Assembly (NCBI GenBank): GCA_013288895.1
Contig: JABDAY010000021.1
Location: 134 to 33,539 of the forward strand
DNA from: Chlamydiota bacterium
Lineage (GTDB): Bacteria > Chlamydiota > Chlamydiia > Chlamydiales > Rhabdochlamydiaceae
Direction of reading: 5' to 3'
DNA: 33,406 bases
Both the position numbers and the translations under genes were made by a program. This document shows, one piece after another, positions 14,959-24,065 of the stretch (position 1 is its first letter; each line of letters opens with the position of its first letter). Under the pieces are notes generated by a model. The model had not been told where the DNA came from. It saw only the letters and a list, made by a program, of their open reading frames with translations, and made no database searches.

Positions 14959-15705
14959 CTAAAGAATCGTGCACGATCTGGCAGGCGGCGGGGCAAAAAG
15001 GGCCTTTACTCGCTTCGCATCGATTGAGACATACGTATTTTGATCGGCTCGATGACCCGAAAGACCTCCGCAAATATTATTTATAAACCAAGCCTTTTGT
15101 AAAGTCACCACATACCTTTCTGCGTTATCGCGATCTTCTGAAACGTTCAGTAAAAAAATTTTGTTAGGAGTTGTGATACTGTCGTCAGGACCATCACAAC
15201 TGCAACAAGGACCAGACAGTCTTTCGTAATCTCCACGATTATACCAATCTCTGCTTGGCCAACTCGTCATTCCCCACTGAGTAGGCTCATTTGCTAAACA
15301 GAACAGTTGCTCAGACGTTAAAGAATTCCAGTTATGCGGATGGAGCTCTTCCAATTTTTCTCGACTCAAAGGGATCAAGCGTTGTTCATCTGCCTGTTTT
15401 TGCTCGCGGAAAAGGGCTTCCTCCCTCTCTTTTTCCAATTTGCGCGAACGGGCTTGTACTTCGGCAAGATGCGCCTTTTGGTCTGCTATAGCTTTCGTTG
15501 CTGCATCCAAAGCTGCCCGACCAGTGGCAACATATGTTGCTTGCCAGTGTTGTTGTGCACCTGGAAGGAGACCCTGGACCCTGGTCGCTTCATCCCTTAA
15601 AGCAGCCATTTCCCTTTCTATGCGAGCGGAGGCTGCATTTGAGGGGGCTTCCATTCGATGGGAGGGAGGGGGTGGTCCAAGTGGTACATAAGGAGTATTA
15701 GACAT
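14959..15705 (-). CDS. Coiled-coil protein of unknown function ending in a CaaX-like motif
   Basis: 248 residues, no named family. The N-terminus is polar and proline-rich (MSNTPYVPLGPPPPSHR), as in secreted chlamydial proteins. Residues about 25-115 form an Ala/Glu/Gln/Arg coiled coil. The rest is a Trp/Cys-containing globular domain. The last residues are RSCTIL: Cys at -4, aliphatic Ile and terminal Leu, the form recognised by eukaryotic geranylgeranyltransferase I. It has a good promoter (-35 TTGAAT, -10 TAAAAT) just outside the rho hairpin, AGGA before the ATG, and a long hairpin terminator. A role as a host-prenylated effector is speculative. Confidence 0.7.
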   Translation of the reverse strand: MSNTPYVPLGPPPPSHRMEAPSNAASARIEREMAALRDEATRVQGLLPGAQQHWQATYVATGRAALDAATKAIADQKAHLAEVQARSRKLEKEREEALFREQKQADEQRLIPLSREKLEELHPHNWNSLTSEQLFCLANEPTQWGMTSWPSRDWYNRGDYERLSGPCCSCDGPDDSITTPNKIFLLNVSEDRDNAERYVVTLQKAWFINNICGGLSGHRADQNTYVSIDAKRVKALFAPPPARSCTIL

Positions 15706-15743
15706 GGTAGTTTCCTATTATTGGGGGTTAGACATGGTCAAGA

Positions 15744-15772
15744 ATTTTAAAGAGACAACGGTTTTTATTCAA
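15744..15772 (-). promoter_or_regulatory. Promoter of the coiled-coil/CaaX gene
   Basis: Minus-strand -35 TTGAAT (15772-15767), 17-nt spacer, -10 TAAAAT (15749-15744). The predicted start at about 15737 precedes a tiny frame, ATG TCT AAC CCC CAA TAA, and then the gene's ATG at 15705. Confidence 0.65.
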
Positions 15773-15789
15773 CTTAAAACCGTAAGAAA

Positions 15790-15900
15790 AAGATCGGGCA
15801 CGCACGCGGGCACGGGCACGGGCACGAAAGAAAGAAGGACTTAAGATCTCTCTTTCCCTCTTTCGTGCCCGTGCCCGTGCCCGCGTGCGTGCCCGATCTT
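15790..15900 (-). terminator. 41-bp-arm GGGCAC hairpin, rho 3' end (dispersed repeat copy 1)
   Basis: The arms 15790-15830 and 15860-15900 are perfect inverted copies of 41 bp. Each contains AAGATCGGGCACGCACGC followed by three GGGCAC units; the loop is 29 nt. The element starts 3 nt after the rho stop codon and, read with rho, is followed by CTTTTTCTT, so it should end rho transcription. The same arms occur at 26880-26993 after pgk. Confidence 0.9.
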
Positions 15901-15903
15901 CTC

Positions 15904-17259
15904 TTAGTCTTTCATCGTGAGAAGGAACTCTATATTGTTGTTGGTCTTTTTCATCCGGCCGAGCAGCAGGTTCATCGCATCGAGAGGAGCGAGATCTGCG
16001 AGGGCCTGGCGGAGCATGTAAATTTTTTCGAGTTCACTTGGATGGTAAAGGAGATCTTCTTTACGGGTACCACTCTTGATGAGGTCGATCGCAGGCCAGG
16101 TTCTCCTGTCTGCTAAGCGTCTATCAAGAACAAGCTCCAAGTTGCCGGTTCCTTTAAATTCTTCAAAAATCACCTCATCCATACGAGAACCAGTATCAAC
16201 AAGAGCTGTTGCAATGATGGTAAGGGATCCCCCCTCTTCGATATTGCGGGCTGCACCGAAGAGTTTTTTTGGTCTATGTAGAGCATTTGCGTCGACACCG
16301 CCGGAAAGAATTTTTCCCGAATGGGGCTGGACGGTGTTGTAGGCTCTTGCGAGTCTGGTTAAAGAGTCAAGGAGGATGACAACATCGTGGCCGTATTCGA
16401 CGAGACGTTTTGCTTTTTCAATGACCATCTCGCTGATTTGGACGTGTCTTTCAGGGGGTTCATCAAATGTTGAGGAGACAACTTCCCCTTTAACATTGCG
16501 GGTCATGTCGGTTACTTCTTCGGGACGTTCGTCAATAAGAAGGACGATAAGGACAATTTCTGGATTGTTTTTTGCAATGGAGTTGGCAATGTTCTGTAGA
16601 ATGATGGTTTTGCCGGTACGAGGAGGAGCCACAATGAGCGCGCGCTGCCCTTTTCCGATAGGTGCTGCTAGATCTAGCACTCTTGCTGTATAATTCTCTT
16701 TGGTCGTTTCCATCACGATCCGTTTATTCGGGAAAAGAGGGGTCAAGTTTTCAAAGAGGATCCTTTCACGGGCTTTTTCAGGGGGATCGTTATTGATTTT
16801 GTCCACTTTCAGCAGAGCAAAGTATTTTTCTTTTTCTTTAGGAGATCTGATCGTTCCGTAAACAGTATCTCCTTTTTTTAAGTCGAACCTGCGGATTTGT
16901 GCAGGAGAGACGTAGATATCTTCAGCTGAAGGGAGGTAGTTGTAGTTAGGAGAGCGTAGGAATCCAAATCCATCGGGAAGAACTTCTAAAACACCTTCGC
17001 CGACTAAAATTTCATTAGGACTTTCAGATTTGTATTTGACAACTTCAAAAACGAGTTGTGATTTGGTAAGAGCGCCGAGACCTTTTAGGCCAATATTTTT
17101 GGCATAGCCGGCGAGCTGTTCGATGTTCATCCTCTGCAGGTCTGCGATCTTTGTGATCGATTCAGGCCCAGGTGCAGGTCTTTCCACTAGCGGGGGGGGA
17201 GAAATTTTTACTCTTTCTGGTTCATTTTCTGTGTTGTTTTGATCATTTTCGTCTTGCAT
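15904..17259 (-). CDS. rho: Transcription termination factor Rho
   Basis: Hexameric RNA-dependent ATPase that releases RNA polymerase from untranslated transcripts. 451 residues: an acidic, Asn-rich N-terminal extension (1-30), the Rho N-terminal helical domain (about 38-75), a cold-shock-like RNA-binding domain with [14 protein letters not shown] (about 93-106), and an ATPase domain with Walker A PPRTGKT ending at 218 and the Walker B region [16 protein letters not shown]. Full length for the family. The ATG overlaps the end of coaE by 17 nt, so coaE and rho are co-transcribed. Confidence 0.98.
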   Translation of the reverse strand: MQDENDQNNTENEPERVKISPPPLVERPAPGPESITKIADLQRMNIEQLAGYAKNIGLKGLGALTKSQLVFEVVKYKSESPNEILVGEGVLEVLPDGFGFLRSPNYNYLPSAEDIYVSPAQIRRFDLKKGDTVYGTIRSPKEKEKYFALLKVDKINNDPPEKARERILFENLTPLFPNKRIVMETTKENYTARVLDLAAPIGKGQRALIVAPPRTGKTIILQNIANSIAKNNPEIVLIVLLIDERPEEVTDMTRNVKGEVVSSTFDEPPERHVQISEMVIEKAKRLVEYGHDVVILLDSLTRLARAYNTVQPHSGKILSGGVDANALHRPKKLFGAARNIEEGGSLTIIATALVDTGSRMDEVIFEEFKGTGNLELVLDRRLADRRTWPAIDLIKSGTRKEDLLYHPSELEKIYMLRQALADLAPLDAMNLLLGRMKKTNNNIEFLLTMKD

Positions 17260-17815
17260 TTATCTTCCTCAAAATTTTTAATGTTTTATCTTCCAATTCT
17301 TCTAAAGTTCCATCATTAGTGATGACATAATCGGCACGGGCTGCTTTTTCTTCTTGCGGCATTTGTCTTGCTATCCGTTTTTCATCGTCCTGTGAAAGGG
17401 GTCTCTGCATTCCTACCACTGCAATTACGTAGTCGAAATATCCTTGAGCCTTTATCTCAAAAAGCAAGGGGATTTCCGCAACAAACAGTACGTATTTTTT
17501 TTCATTTTTAACTTTTTCATAACTCTTTTTAATTTCATCTATGACAATAGGGTGGAGAATGGCCTCTAGTTTTGCGAGTTTTTCACTATTTTCAAAAACC
17601 AGCCTTGCGATTTTTGAGCGATCAAGCTTTCCTTCGCTTACAACCTCAGATCCTAATTGTTTAATGATTTCTTGGTTAAGAGTATTAGAGTTTAATAATT
17701 GGTGGACAACTTCATCTGCACTAACAACATATGCACCGTTATTCTTTAAGATATGGCAAACAGAGCTTTTGCCAGATGCTAGGCCACCCGTTACGGCTAC
17801 TTTCTTTAAATCCAA
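17243..17815 (-). CDS. coaE: Dephospho-CoA kinase
   Basis: Last step of coenzyme A synthesis: phosphorylates dephospho-CoA at the ribose 3' position. With a TTG start at 17815 it is 190 residues: P-loop GGLASGKS at 10-17, then ADEVVHQLL, and a lid/CoA region HPIVIDEI and VAEIPLLFE typical of the family. Start choice: GGGGGGAG lies 8 nt before the TTG; in-frame alternatives are GTG 17824 and TTG 17833, which overlap polA. The frame sits between polA (stop at 17818) and rho (17-nt overlap), which indicates one operon. Confidence 0.93.
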   Translation of the reverse strand: MDLKKVAVTGGLASGKSSVCHILKNNGAYVVSADEVVHQLLNSNTLNQEIIKQLGSEVVSEGKLDRSKIARLVFENSEKLAKLEAILHPIVIDEIKKSYEKVKNEKKYVLFVAEIPLLFEIKAQGYFDYVIAVVGMQRPLSQDDEKRIARQMPQEEKAARADYVITNDGTLEELEDKTLKILRKINARRK

Positions 17816-17817
17816 GT

Positions 17818-20400
17818 TTAACACTCCCCCCAATTTTTTCCAATGGAAATATCTACGACTAATGGAACTTTTAATTTGATGATGTTTTCCATTGTATTCT
17901 TAATGATCGGTTTTACTCTATGGATTTCGTGGTCTGGCACTTCGAAAAGAAGCTCGTCGTGGATTTGAAGAATCATATAACCCAGGGAATCGAGCTCAAT
18001 CATGGCTAATTTGATGATATCGGCATTTGACCCCTGTAAGGGGGTGTTGACAGCAAGCCTCTCAGCCATAGCCCTAAAAAAGGGGTTTTTGCTATGGATT
18101 TCAGGTATGGGGCGTTGTCTCCCCGTAAGTGTGATTGCTGTCCCTGTTTTTCTGACCGTTTCCTTGCAAAATTCAAGATATTCTTTTACTTTCTTGTATC
18201 TTTCAAAATATTTTTCTATAAAGGTGGTGGCTTCGTGGTATTTCAGTCCCACTGACTGAGAGAGGCCAAAAGCTTGCTGTCCGTAAAGAATCCCATAATT
18301 CACTGCCTTTGCCTGTTGGCGCATCTGGGAGGTCACTTCATTCAAGGGGACGTTAAACACCAGGGAAGCTGTATAGGCATGTACATCAAGATTTTCATGG
18401 AAGGCTTTTAAGAGCTCTGGATCTTCACTTAAATGGGCTAAAAGGCGGAGTTCAATTTGAGAATAGTCTGCTCCGAGAAAGCTCCAATCAGAATGCTCTG
18501 GTTTGAAGGCTTCTCGGATCTTAACGCCCAATGCTGAGCGGATGGGGATATTTTGTAAATTTGGGTCTTGGCAGGAGAGTCTACCTGTTGCAGCTACAGA
18601 TTGGTTAAATGTACAATGGATCCTTTTAGTTTGGGGATCCACTTGTTCTATGAGAGTTTGGGTGTAAGTAGAACGGAGTTTTTCAAGGCCTCGATATTCT
18701 AAAATAAGTTGGATGATCGGGTATTCATCTTGCAGCGTTTCTAAAATATCGGCGCTTGTGGAAGTAGAGCCTCTTGGCGCTTTGATATTTAGTTTTTCGT
18801 AGAGGATAACGCTTAATTGTTTGGGGGAATTAATATTAAATGTTTCTCCTGCGAGATCGTAAATATCTTTTTCTAAATGATGTATTTGGACGGAGAAATC
18901 ATCATAAAGGCTTTGGAGTTTTTTTGTATCAACGTAAATCCCCCGTCTTTCCATAGAAGCTAGAACGGGTATGAGGGGAAGTTCTATCGATTCAAAAGTA
19001 TAAGTGAGCTTTTTTTCTTTTATCTCTTTTTCTTCAAGTTCTTTTAATCTGCATGTGTAGTCGACATCTTCGCAGCAATAGTCCTTAATCTTTTCAATCT
19101 CAACTTCCTCCATGGAGATCTGGTTTTTCCCCTTGCCGATAAGATCGGTGATGGGAGTTTTCACTTTGCCAAATTTTTCTAAGGATAGCTGATCCAGACC
19201 ATGTCTCGGATTTTGGGGGGTGAGAAGATAAGATCCAATCATGGTATCGAAGCTGATCTTCTTAATTTTGATCCCCTCGTTTAAAAGTATGTGATAGTCG
19301 TATTTGATGTTATGTCCGTAAAAGCTTGCGCGCCCAAAGAGGGGCCTTAAAGGGTCTATCAGCGCTGCGGGAACATACCATGCAACGCCTGGTTTTACCC
19401 CAAGGCCTATCCCTACGAGTTTTGCACTCATGAAATTCAAGCTAGTAGTTTCTGTATCGATGCAGATCTCTTTTTCATCTTTTAATTGCTCAAAGAGAGC
19501 CTGAGGGTCATCGACAAGGGTGTAAACTACATCCCTTTTTTTTTCTTCTTGGATCTCTAGATTTTTTAGGAGGGAAAGGAAGTTCATCTCTTGGTAAAAA
19601 GCCTGTACTTTTGCAACATCCGGTTCCTTAAGGCGGTAGAATATTTCTTCTTTGGGGATCTCAATTCCTAAATGGATAGTGGCAAGTTTTTTGCTCATCA
19701 ATGCAATTTCTTTTCCCTCAGAGACGATCTGCTGCTTTTTCCCGCTAAGTTTTGCCGCATTTGCCAAAACTTCCTCGAGCGTTCCATATTCATTTAAAAG
19801 TTGTTCTGCGGCTTTAGGTCCAAGTCCCCTAAGCCCGGGAATATTATCTGAGGTATCTCCGACAATGGCTAAATAATCGATGATTTGCTCGGGAGTTACT
19901 CCATAGATTTCTTTAACTTTATCCGCATCGACAAGAAGATTTTCTTTATGGAGCTGGAGCATGAAAACATTGGGACTGATTAACTGGCAAAGGTCTTTAT
20001 CGCTTGAGCATAAATAAGCTTTAGAATTTTTCTTTTCGGCCCATTTGGCTACAGTTCCCATTGTATCATCAGCTTCAACCCCTTCGATCTGCAGATAGGG
20101 GATTCCAGCGATTTCACAAAATTCAATAGCTTTTATTAGCTGAGGGACAAGATCCTCCGGCATCCCTTCTCTATGGCTCTTATACTCCTTGTAAATCTCA
20201 GTGCGGGAGCGCTTATTGTCAGGACCATCAAATGTTGCCACTAGATATTCTGGAGAAAAGTCATTCATCAGTTTGTAAATGGTGCGAATAAACCCATAAA
20301 GAGCATTTGTCGACTCCCCCCGCGCATTCGTCATCTTCGGAATGGCATAATACGACCGAAACAGCACATTCACCGCATCAACAATATAAATTTTATCCAT
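17818..20400 (-). CDS. polA: DNA polymerase I
   Basis: Repair and Okazaki-fragment polymerase. From ATG 20400 (GGAG 8 nt upstream) the protein has 860 residues in three parts: a 5'-3' exonuclease (about 1-290, with FDGPDNKRSR and the DTSDNIPG helix-hairpin region), a 3'-5' exonuclease with the DTE metal site intact at 315-317, and a polymerase domain with DYSQIELR (Asp645) and QIHDELLFEVP (Asp815). The proofreading site is therefore retained. The frame remains open for 35 codons upstream into the giant inverted repeat, but MDKIYIVDAVN is the normal family start and that extension is rejected. Confidence 0.97.
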   Translation of the reverse strand: MDKIYIVDAVNVLFRSYYAIPKMTNARGESTNALYGFIRTIYKLMNDFSPEYLVATFDGPDNKRSRTEIYKEYKSHREGMPEDLVPQLIKAIEFCEIAGIPYLQIEGVEADDTMGTVAKWAEKKNSKAYLCSSDKDLCQLISPNVFMLQLHKENLLVDADKVKEIYGVTPEQIIDYLAIVGDTSDNIPGLRGLGPKAAEQLLNEYGTLEEVLANAAKLSGKKQQIVSEGKEIALMSKKLATIHLGIEIPKEEIFYRLKEPDVAKVQAFYQEMNFLSLLKNLEIQEEKKRDVVYTLVDDPQALFEQLKDEKEICIDTETTSLNFMSAKLVGIGLGVKPGVAWYVPAALIDPLRPLFGRASFYGHNIKYDYHILLNEGIKIKKISFDTMIGSYLLTPQNPRHGLDQLSLEKFGKVKTPITDLIGKGKNQISMEEVEIEKIKDYCCEDVDYTCRLKELEEKEIKEKKLTYTFESIELPLIPVLASMERRGIYVDTKKLQSLYDDFSVQIHHLEKDIYDLAGETFNINSPKQLSVILYEKLNIKAPRGSTSTSADILETLQDEYPIIQLILEYRGLEKLRSTYTQTLIEQVDPQTKRIHCTFNQSVAATGRLSCQDPNLQNIPIRSALGVKIREAFKPEHSDWSFLGADYSQIELRLLAHLSEDPELLKAFHENLDVHAYTASLVFNVPLNEVTSQMRQQAKAVNYGILYGQQAFGLSQSVGLKYHEATTFIEKYFERYKKVKEYLEFCKETVRKTGTAITLTGRQRPIPEIHSKNPFFRAMAERLAVNTPLQGSNADIIKLAMIELDSLGYMILQIHDELLFEVPDHEIHRVKPIIKNTMENIIKLKVPLVVDISIGKNWGEC

Positions 20401-20432
20401 GGGAAGACTCCGGAAAGGCAGAAAATAAATGT

Positions 20433-20965
20433 CGAAAAATAGACATGTCGGGTGGTGTGTCCCGCTTCGCTTGGCACACGCCCCCGCGACCCCCTTGAGC
20501 CTCACCTCGCTGCGCCAAATCGTGTGCTCGGAGGTCTAGCTGTGTGCCTACACAGCGTCGCCTCGCGCTGACCGCGCTTCCTGCGCTACGATTTTGCTTT
20601 GCGATCTGAGGCCGCCGGCTGCTCGTGCGCTCCTTCCCTGCTTCGCGGGGCCCTTCCGCGTCGTCTCGCAGAACCATCTTGCTTCCTCCGCCCTCCTTTC
20701 GATGCTCCAGGCAGAGGACTCCGAGAAAATGAATGATCTGCGAGATGACGCGGAAGGGCCCCGCGAAGCAGGGAAGGAGCGCACGAGCAGCCGGCGGCCT
20801 CAGATCGCAAAGCAAAATCGTAGCACAGGAAGCGCGTAGCGCGGGTGAAGCTGTGTAGGCACACAGCGATCCTCCGAGCACACGATTTGGCGAAGCGAGG
20901 TGAGGCTCAAGGGGGTCGCGGGGGCGTGTGGCGAAGCGCACACCACCCGACATGTCTATTTTTCG
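20433..20965. repeat. Giant GC-rich inverted repeat between polA and sohB
   Basis: This 600-bp gene-free stretch is mostly one imperfect palindrome. The left arm (20433-20672) and right arm (20737-20965) are inverted copies about 230-240 bp long, around a loop of roughly 64 bp. Identity looks near 90 percent, with small indels (for example 20458-20480 against 20927-20945). Arms contain smaller palindromes such as CTGTGTGCCTACACAG. The element is clearly more GC-rich than its surroundings and starts 33 nt before the polA ATG. It may be two inverted copies of a mobile repeat or a large 3'-end structure for sohB. Open frames across it have no family resemblance. Confidence 0.92.
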
Positions 20966-21003
20966 CATCTTAATTTTTTTTTCTTTCTTTTTTTCTTTTA
21001 TGA

Positions 21004-22029
21004 TTAAGGCTGGTATAAATAAAGGAACCTCCCGGAGAGTTTTGGGTTGGGGGCGCCGTCGATGGTGTGGGTTATCTTGTTGGTGAGGAAGGGGAGCTTG
21101 CCTTGTGCAAGTTCTGAAAGAAGGGAGCGTTGAACTTCAACTTTCACCACTTGATATTCTCCTTTAATTCCACAGGCTGCTGTAAGTGCTGCTAAGGCGG
21201 CCGCGTAATTGCTATCACCTTCATCGACGTAGCCCAGCTCCTGCGCACGCGGTCCGCTGTAGACCTGTGCTCCATATTCGTTAACTAATTTATCTCGGCT
21301 AAGATTTTTTCTGCCGGCTACCACAATGTCGACAAACTGCTGGTAGAGATAAGCTGTGATGTCGCGTAGAGATTTATCTTCACCTTCTTTCCAAGGCCTG
21401 AAGGGGTTGAGCATGTCTTTGTCTATCCCTTGTGTGAGGGTCTTGGACTGGATCCCCAGTTTGTCCATAGCAGTAGAAAAGTTAAAAGCTGGCCCGAGGA
21501 TAACGCCGACAGAACCAATCACGCTGGCAGACGTTGCATAAACCATGTCTGAAGCAGAGGCGATATACATTCCTCCTGAAGCGCAAAGGCCATCGACAAA
21601 GGAATAAACGGGAACGTTGAATTTCTTTTTGTAGGCCAAAAGAGCTCTGTACATATTATCTGCATCTGTGACAACCCCGCCGGGAGTGTTAATGTAGAGT
21701 AAAACCCCCTTGACTCGGTTGTCACTTAGTAAATCTTCTCTTGAATCAAGGAGGATCTGTTCAAATTTTTCAGATGTTAACATCCCATCGCCAATGATTC
21801 CGGAAATGTCGATCCGTAAAATGGCAGGAGTAGAACTGTGGAGGAGGGTTCTGTTGCCCATTGCATCAGGAGCAATATAAAAATTGGATTTCTCAGGGAT
21901 ATGATTAGGAGCGGCTACAATTGCAATGATGATGCCGATCACTACCAGACCCGCAATGATACCTAGCATAGCAGCAAAAGATTTAAAAAAGGTGCGCACT
22001 GAAGAATAAAAGACAGAGTCTCGATTCAT
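21004..22029 (-). CDS. sohB: Signal peptide peptidase SppA/SohB-type serine protease (S49)
   Basis: Membrane-bound protease that degrades cleaved signal peptides or membrane proteins. 341 residues: one N-terminal transmembrane segment (about 17-41), then the S49 core with LYINTPGGVVTDADNMY, nucleophile Ser151 in CASGGMYIAS, GSVGVILG, and the general-base Lys204 in GIDKDMLNPFRPW. The Ser-Lys spacing of 53 fits the single-domain SppA dyad. GAGG lies before the ATG. It belongs to the conserved rho-coaE-polA-sohB order, here split from polA by the giant inverted repeat. The exact name (SppA or SohB) is a matter of convention. Confidence 0.93.
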   Translation of the reverse strand: MNRDSVFYSSVRTFFKSFAAMLGIIAGLVVIGIIIAIVAAPNHIPEKSNFYIAPDAMGNRTLLHSSTPAILRIDISGIIGDGMLTSEKFEQILLDSREDLLSDNRVKGVLLYINTPGGVVTDADNMYRALLAYKKKFNVPVYSFVDGLCASGGMYIASASDMVYATSASVIGSVGVILGPAFNFSTAMDKLGIQSKTLTQGIDKDMLNPFRPWKEGEDKSLRDITAYLYQQFVDIVVAGRKNLSRDKLVNEYGAQVYSGPRAQELGYVDEGDSNYAAALAALTAACGIKGEYQVVKVEVQRSLLSELAQGKLPFLTNKITHTIDGAPNPKLSGRFLYLYQP

Positions 22030-22042
22030 ATAATCCTCATGG

Positions 22043-22070
22043 TTGCATTGATGTTAAAAGACTTTACTAT
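22043..22070 (+). promoter_or_regulatory. Promoter of the MscS-type channel gene
   Basis: -35 TTGCAT (22043-22048), 16-nt spacer, -10 TACTAT (22065-22070), about 29 nt before ATG 22099, in the 69-bp gap to the divergent sohB. Confidence 0.55.
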
Positions 22071-22098
22071 TTATTAGCTAGGGCATAGATTCGTAGGC

Positions 22099-23151
22099 AT
22101 GAATGTAAATATGGCTGTTTGGATCATTGAAGTTGGAGTAGGCATTCTTGTGTTGATTGCCGCTAACTATGCAATGAAACAAATCATGGCTTATTTTCGC
22201 AAGCGCTCGCTTACAGGAATGCATGACTGGAGAGAAAAGGTCGATCAAATTTTTTATTTCCCCCTCTATGTGATGTTATGGATCATAGGGGTGGTTTACG
22301 TTGTTGATATTGTGGGTTCCCAGTTTGGATTCCAAGCTTCATTAAATTATTTAAAGCCACTGCGCAATGCGGCTATTGTCGGTTGTTTTGGGTGGTGCTT
22401 AGTGCGTTGGAAAACCCATTTCTATAGTGCTCTTTTAGCCAAGCGGCGTGACGAGCACAAAATCGTCGATTTGGGGATCTGGCATGTTTTTGGAAGGCTT
22501 CTTTCTATTGCTATTTCGATCCTTACCGTATTGATTGCGTTGCAGTTTATGGGAATGAATATTGCCCCTCTTTTAGCATTTGGGGGCATTGGCGCTGCTG
22601 CAATTGGCTTTGCCGGAAAAGACGTGATCGCAAACTTCTTTGGTGGATTAATGATCCACATCACCCGTCCTTTCACATTGACAGATCAAGTTTCTCTTCC
22701 AGAAAAAAATATTGAGGGAACTGTAGAAGAGATCGGTTGGTATCTCACTTCGATTCGAGATAAAGATAAAAGACCGATCTACGTTCCTAATGCTGTTTTT
22801 TCCACTTTGCTTGTCATAAATCTCTCAAGAATGTCGCATAGAAGAATTCTTGAAACAATCGATGTGCGCTCATCAGATTTTTCTAAACTTAAAGCCATTA
22901 CAGAAGAGATCAAAAGAAAAATTGCTGCTCATGGAGCCATTGATAAAAATTTGCCAATCTTGGTGTTCTTTAATTCTTTTAGAGAGTATTCGCTTGGGAT
23001 CTATATCGACGTATATACTTTAGAGACCCGTTTTGATAAATACCTTGCCGTCAAAGAAGAGATCCTCATGAGAGTCCAAGAGATCATCACCGCCGCCGGC
23101 GCCGAAATCCCCACCCCCACCTACACCATTCATCAAACGCCTACAATTTAG
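22099..23151 (+). CDS. Small-conductance mechanosensitive channel (MscS family)
   Basis: Opens under membrane tension to release solutes in osmotic downshock. 350 residues: four N-terminal hydrophobic segments (about 5-25, 50-72, 90-105, 130-155), then the pore helix with GIGAAAIGFAGKDVIANF, whose Gly/Ala pattern is diagnostic for MscS, followed by the beta domain (RPFTLTDQV, GTVEEIGWYLTSIRDKD, YVPNAVFS) and the alpha/beta C-terminal domain. Its stop overlaps the convergent gene by 11 bp. The member of the family (MscS, YnaI and others) cannot be fixed by eye. Confidence 0.94.
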   Translation: MNVNMAVWIIEVGVGILVLIAANYAMKQIMAYFRKRSLTGMHDWREKVDQIFYFPLYVMLWIIGVVYVVDIVGSQFGFQASLNYLKPLRNAAIVGCFGWCLVRWKTHFYSALLAKRRDEHKIVDLGIWHVFGRLLSIAISILTVLIALQFMGMNIAPLLAFGGIGAAAIGFAGKDVIANFFGGLMIHITRPFTLTDQVSLPEKNIEGTVEEIGWYLTSIRDKDKRPIYVPNAVFSTLLVINLSRMSHRRILETIDVRSSDFSKLKAITEEIKRKIAAHGAIDKNLPILVFFNSFREYSLGIYIDVYTLETRFDKYLAVKEEILMRVQEIITAAGAEIPTPTYTIHQTPTI

Positions 23152-23926
23152 CTTTTGCGCAGGCGATCAATTCTTGGCGTCGAGGATCCCAAGCTTTGCG
23201 CATTATTTCATTTGCATGAGTAAGCACTTCTTTGGCTTTTTCAGGATCAAAGGAAAAATATAAATCAGAGATGGTGACAAGTCTTTCGGCTTGTAAATAA
23301 GGGGCTACGAAGCACATATACTCAGCTTTTTCGAGAGCGATTTTTAGTGTTAGTGCACTATGCCCTCTCGCGATTTTCTGCTCTTCGACAGCGATCTTAC
23401 AAAGAGCATCCACTACTAATATCTCTCCCTCCCCGATATGTACCAGCTTCCCATGTTCGTCTACGTGATATCCGTTTCTTAGATATTCACGTGCTGTCGT
23501 TAAATAGCTTTGAGCATAATTCTCTCCTGCAGCAACACATGCTTTTCCCAATTCATAATAGACCTGAGACCAGGCAAATTCACAAGCACGCTTTTCTGCA
23601 AAGGGAACTATGTCATCTAAATGCCTTGCTTCTTCAAGTTCGATTGGACTATCAACTGTGAGTAAGCTTCTAACTTGAGCTATTTTGCACAAAGACACAA
23701 TCTTATCCCTTATTGAAAATTTGTCATTTACTGTTATAGCATAGACATTTCTTCGGGCTAGGGACAACGGAAAACGGGCAGAAAAACCGCATCCTTGATC
23801 GTAAAGGTGTTGAGCAACATTGCAATAACTTTCTACTTTCCCTTTGGTTGTAGAAGAATAGCCATGAGCTGCGTATAATTCTTTCGCCATACTTGGTCTT
23901 AATAAACCTGGAACAAGACATGCCAT
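23141..23926 (-). CDS. Helical-repeat protein of unknown function
   Basis: 261 residues, no named family and no export signal of standard form. From about residue 70 the sequence is built of amphipathic helices with TPR/SEL1-like spacing of Ala, Tyr and Leu (for example WSQVYYELGKACVAAGENYA and YLTTAREYLRNGYH). It may therefore be a protein-binding scaffold. AAGGAG is well placed before the ATG and a good promoter lies upstream. It is monocistronic and convergent with the MscS gene. Confidence 0.75.
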   Translation of the reverse strand: MACLVPGLLRPSMAKELYAAHGYSSTTKGKVESYCNVAQHLYDQGCGFSARFPLSLARRNVYAITVNDKFSIRDKIVSLCKIAQVRSLLTVDSPIELEEARHLDDIVPFAEKRACEFAWSQVYYELGKACVAAGENYAQSYLTTAREYLRNGYHVDEHGKLVHIGEGEILVVDALCKIAVEEQKIARGHSALTLKIALEKAEYMCFVAPYLQAERLVTISDLYFSFDPEKAKEVLTHANEIMRKAWDPRRQELIACAKAKL

Positions 23927-23957
23927 ATTAGTTACTCCTTGAATATTTAAGGTCTAT

Positions 23958-23986
23958 ATTATCCTAGAAACGGATAAAAAACGCAA
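23958..23986 (-). promoter_or_regulatory. Promoter of the helical-repeat protein gene
   Basis: Minus-strand -35 TTGCGT (23986-23981), 17-nt spacer, -10 GATAAT (23963-23958), about 32 nt before the ATG at 23926. Confidence 0.6.
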
Positions 23987-24065
23987 CTCTACAAACGTGA
24001 AACATTGGATTAAATCACATTTTATTATAAAATTTAAGCTAAATAACAATAAAAGATGAGCAATT

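Noticed and set aside
15775..15910. Possible CRISPR-like or VNTR array from repeated GGGCAC units
   Set aside because: Units are contiguous within two inverted arms with no spacers; it is a hairpin, not an array.
20401..20505. 35-residue N-terminal extension of DNA polymerase I
   Set aside because: Encoded by the inverted repeat; the normal PolA start MDKIYIVDAVN with a ribosome-binding site lies at 20400.
20393..20968. 191-codon minus-strand frame and several 70-90 codon frames in the 20.4-21.0 kb region
   Set aside because: They run through both arms of the giant inverted repeat, have skewed Arg/Ser/Cys composition and no family resemblance; the palindrome explains the open frames.
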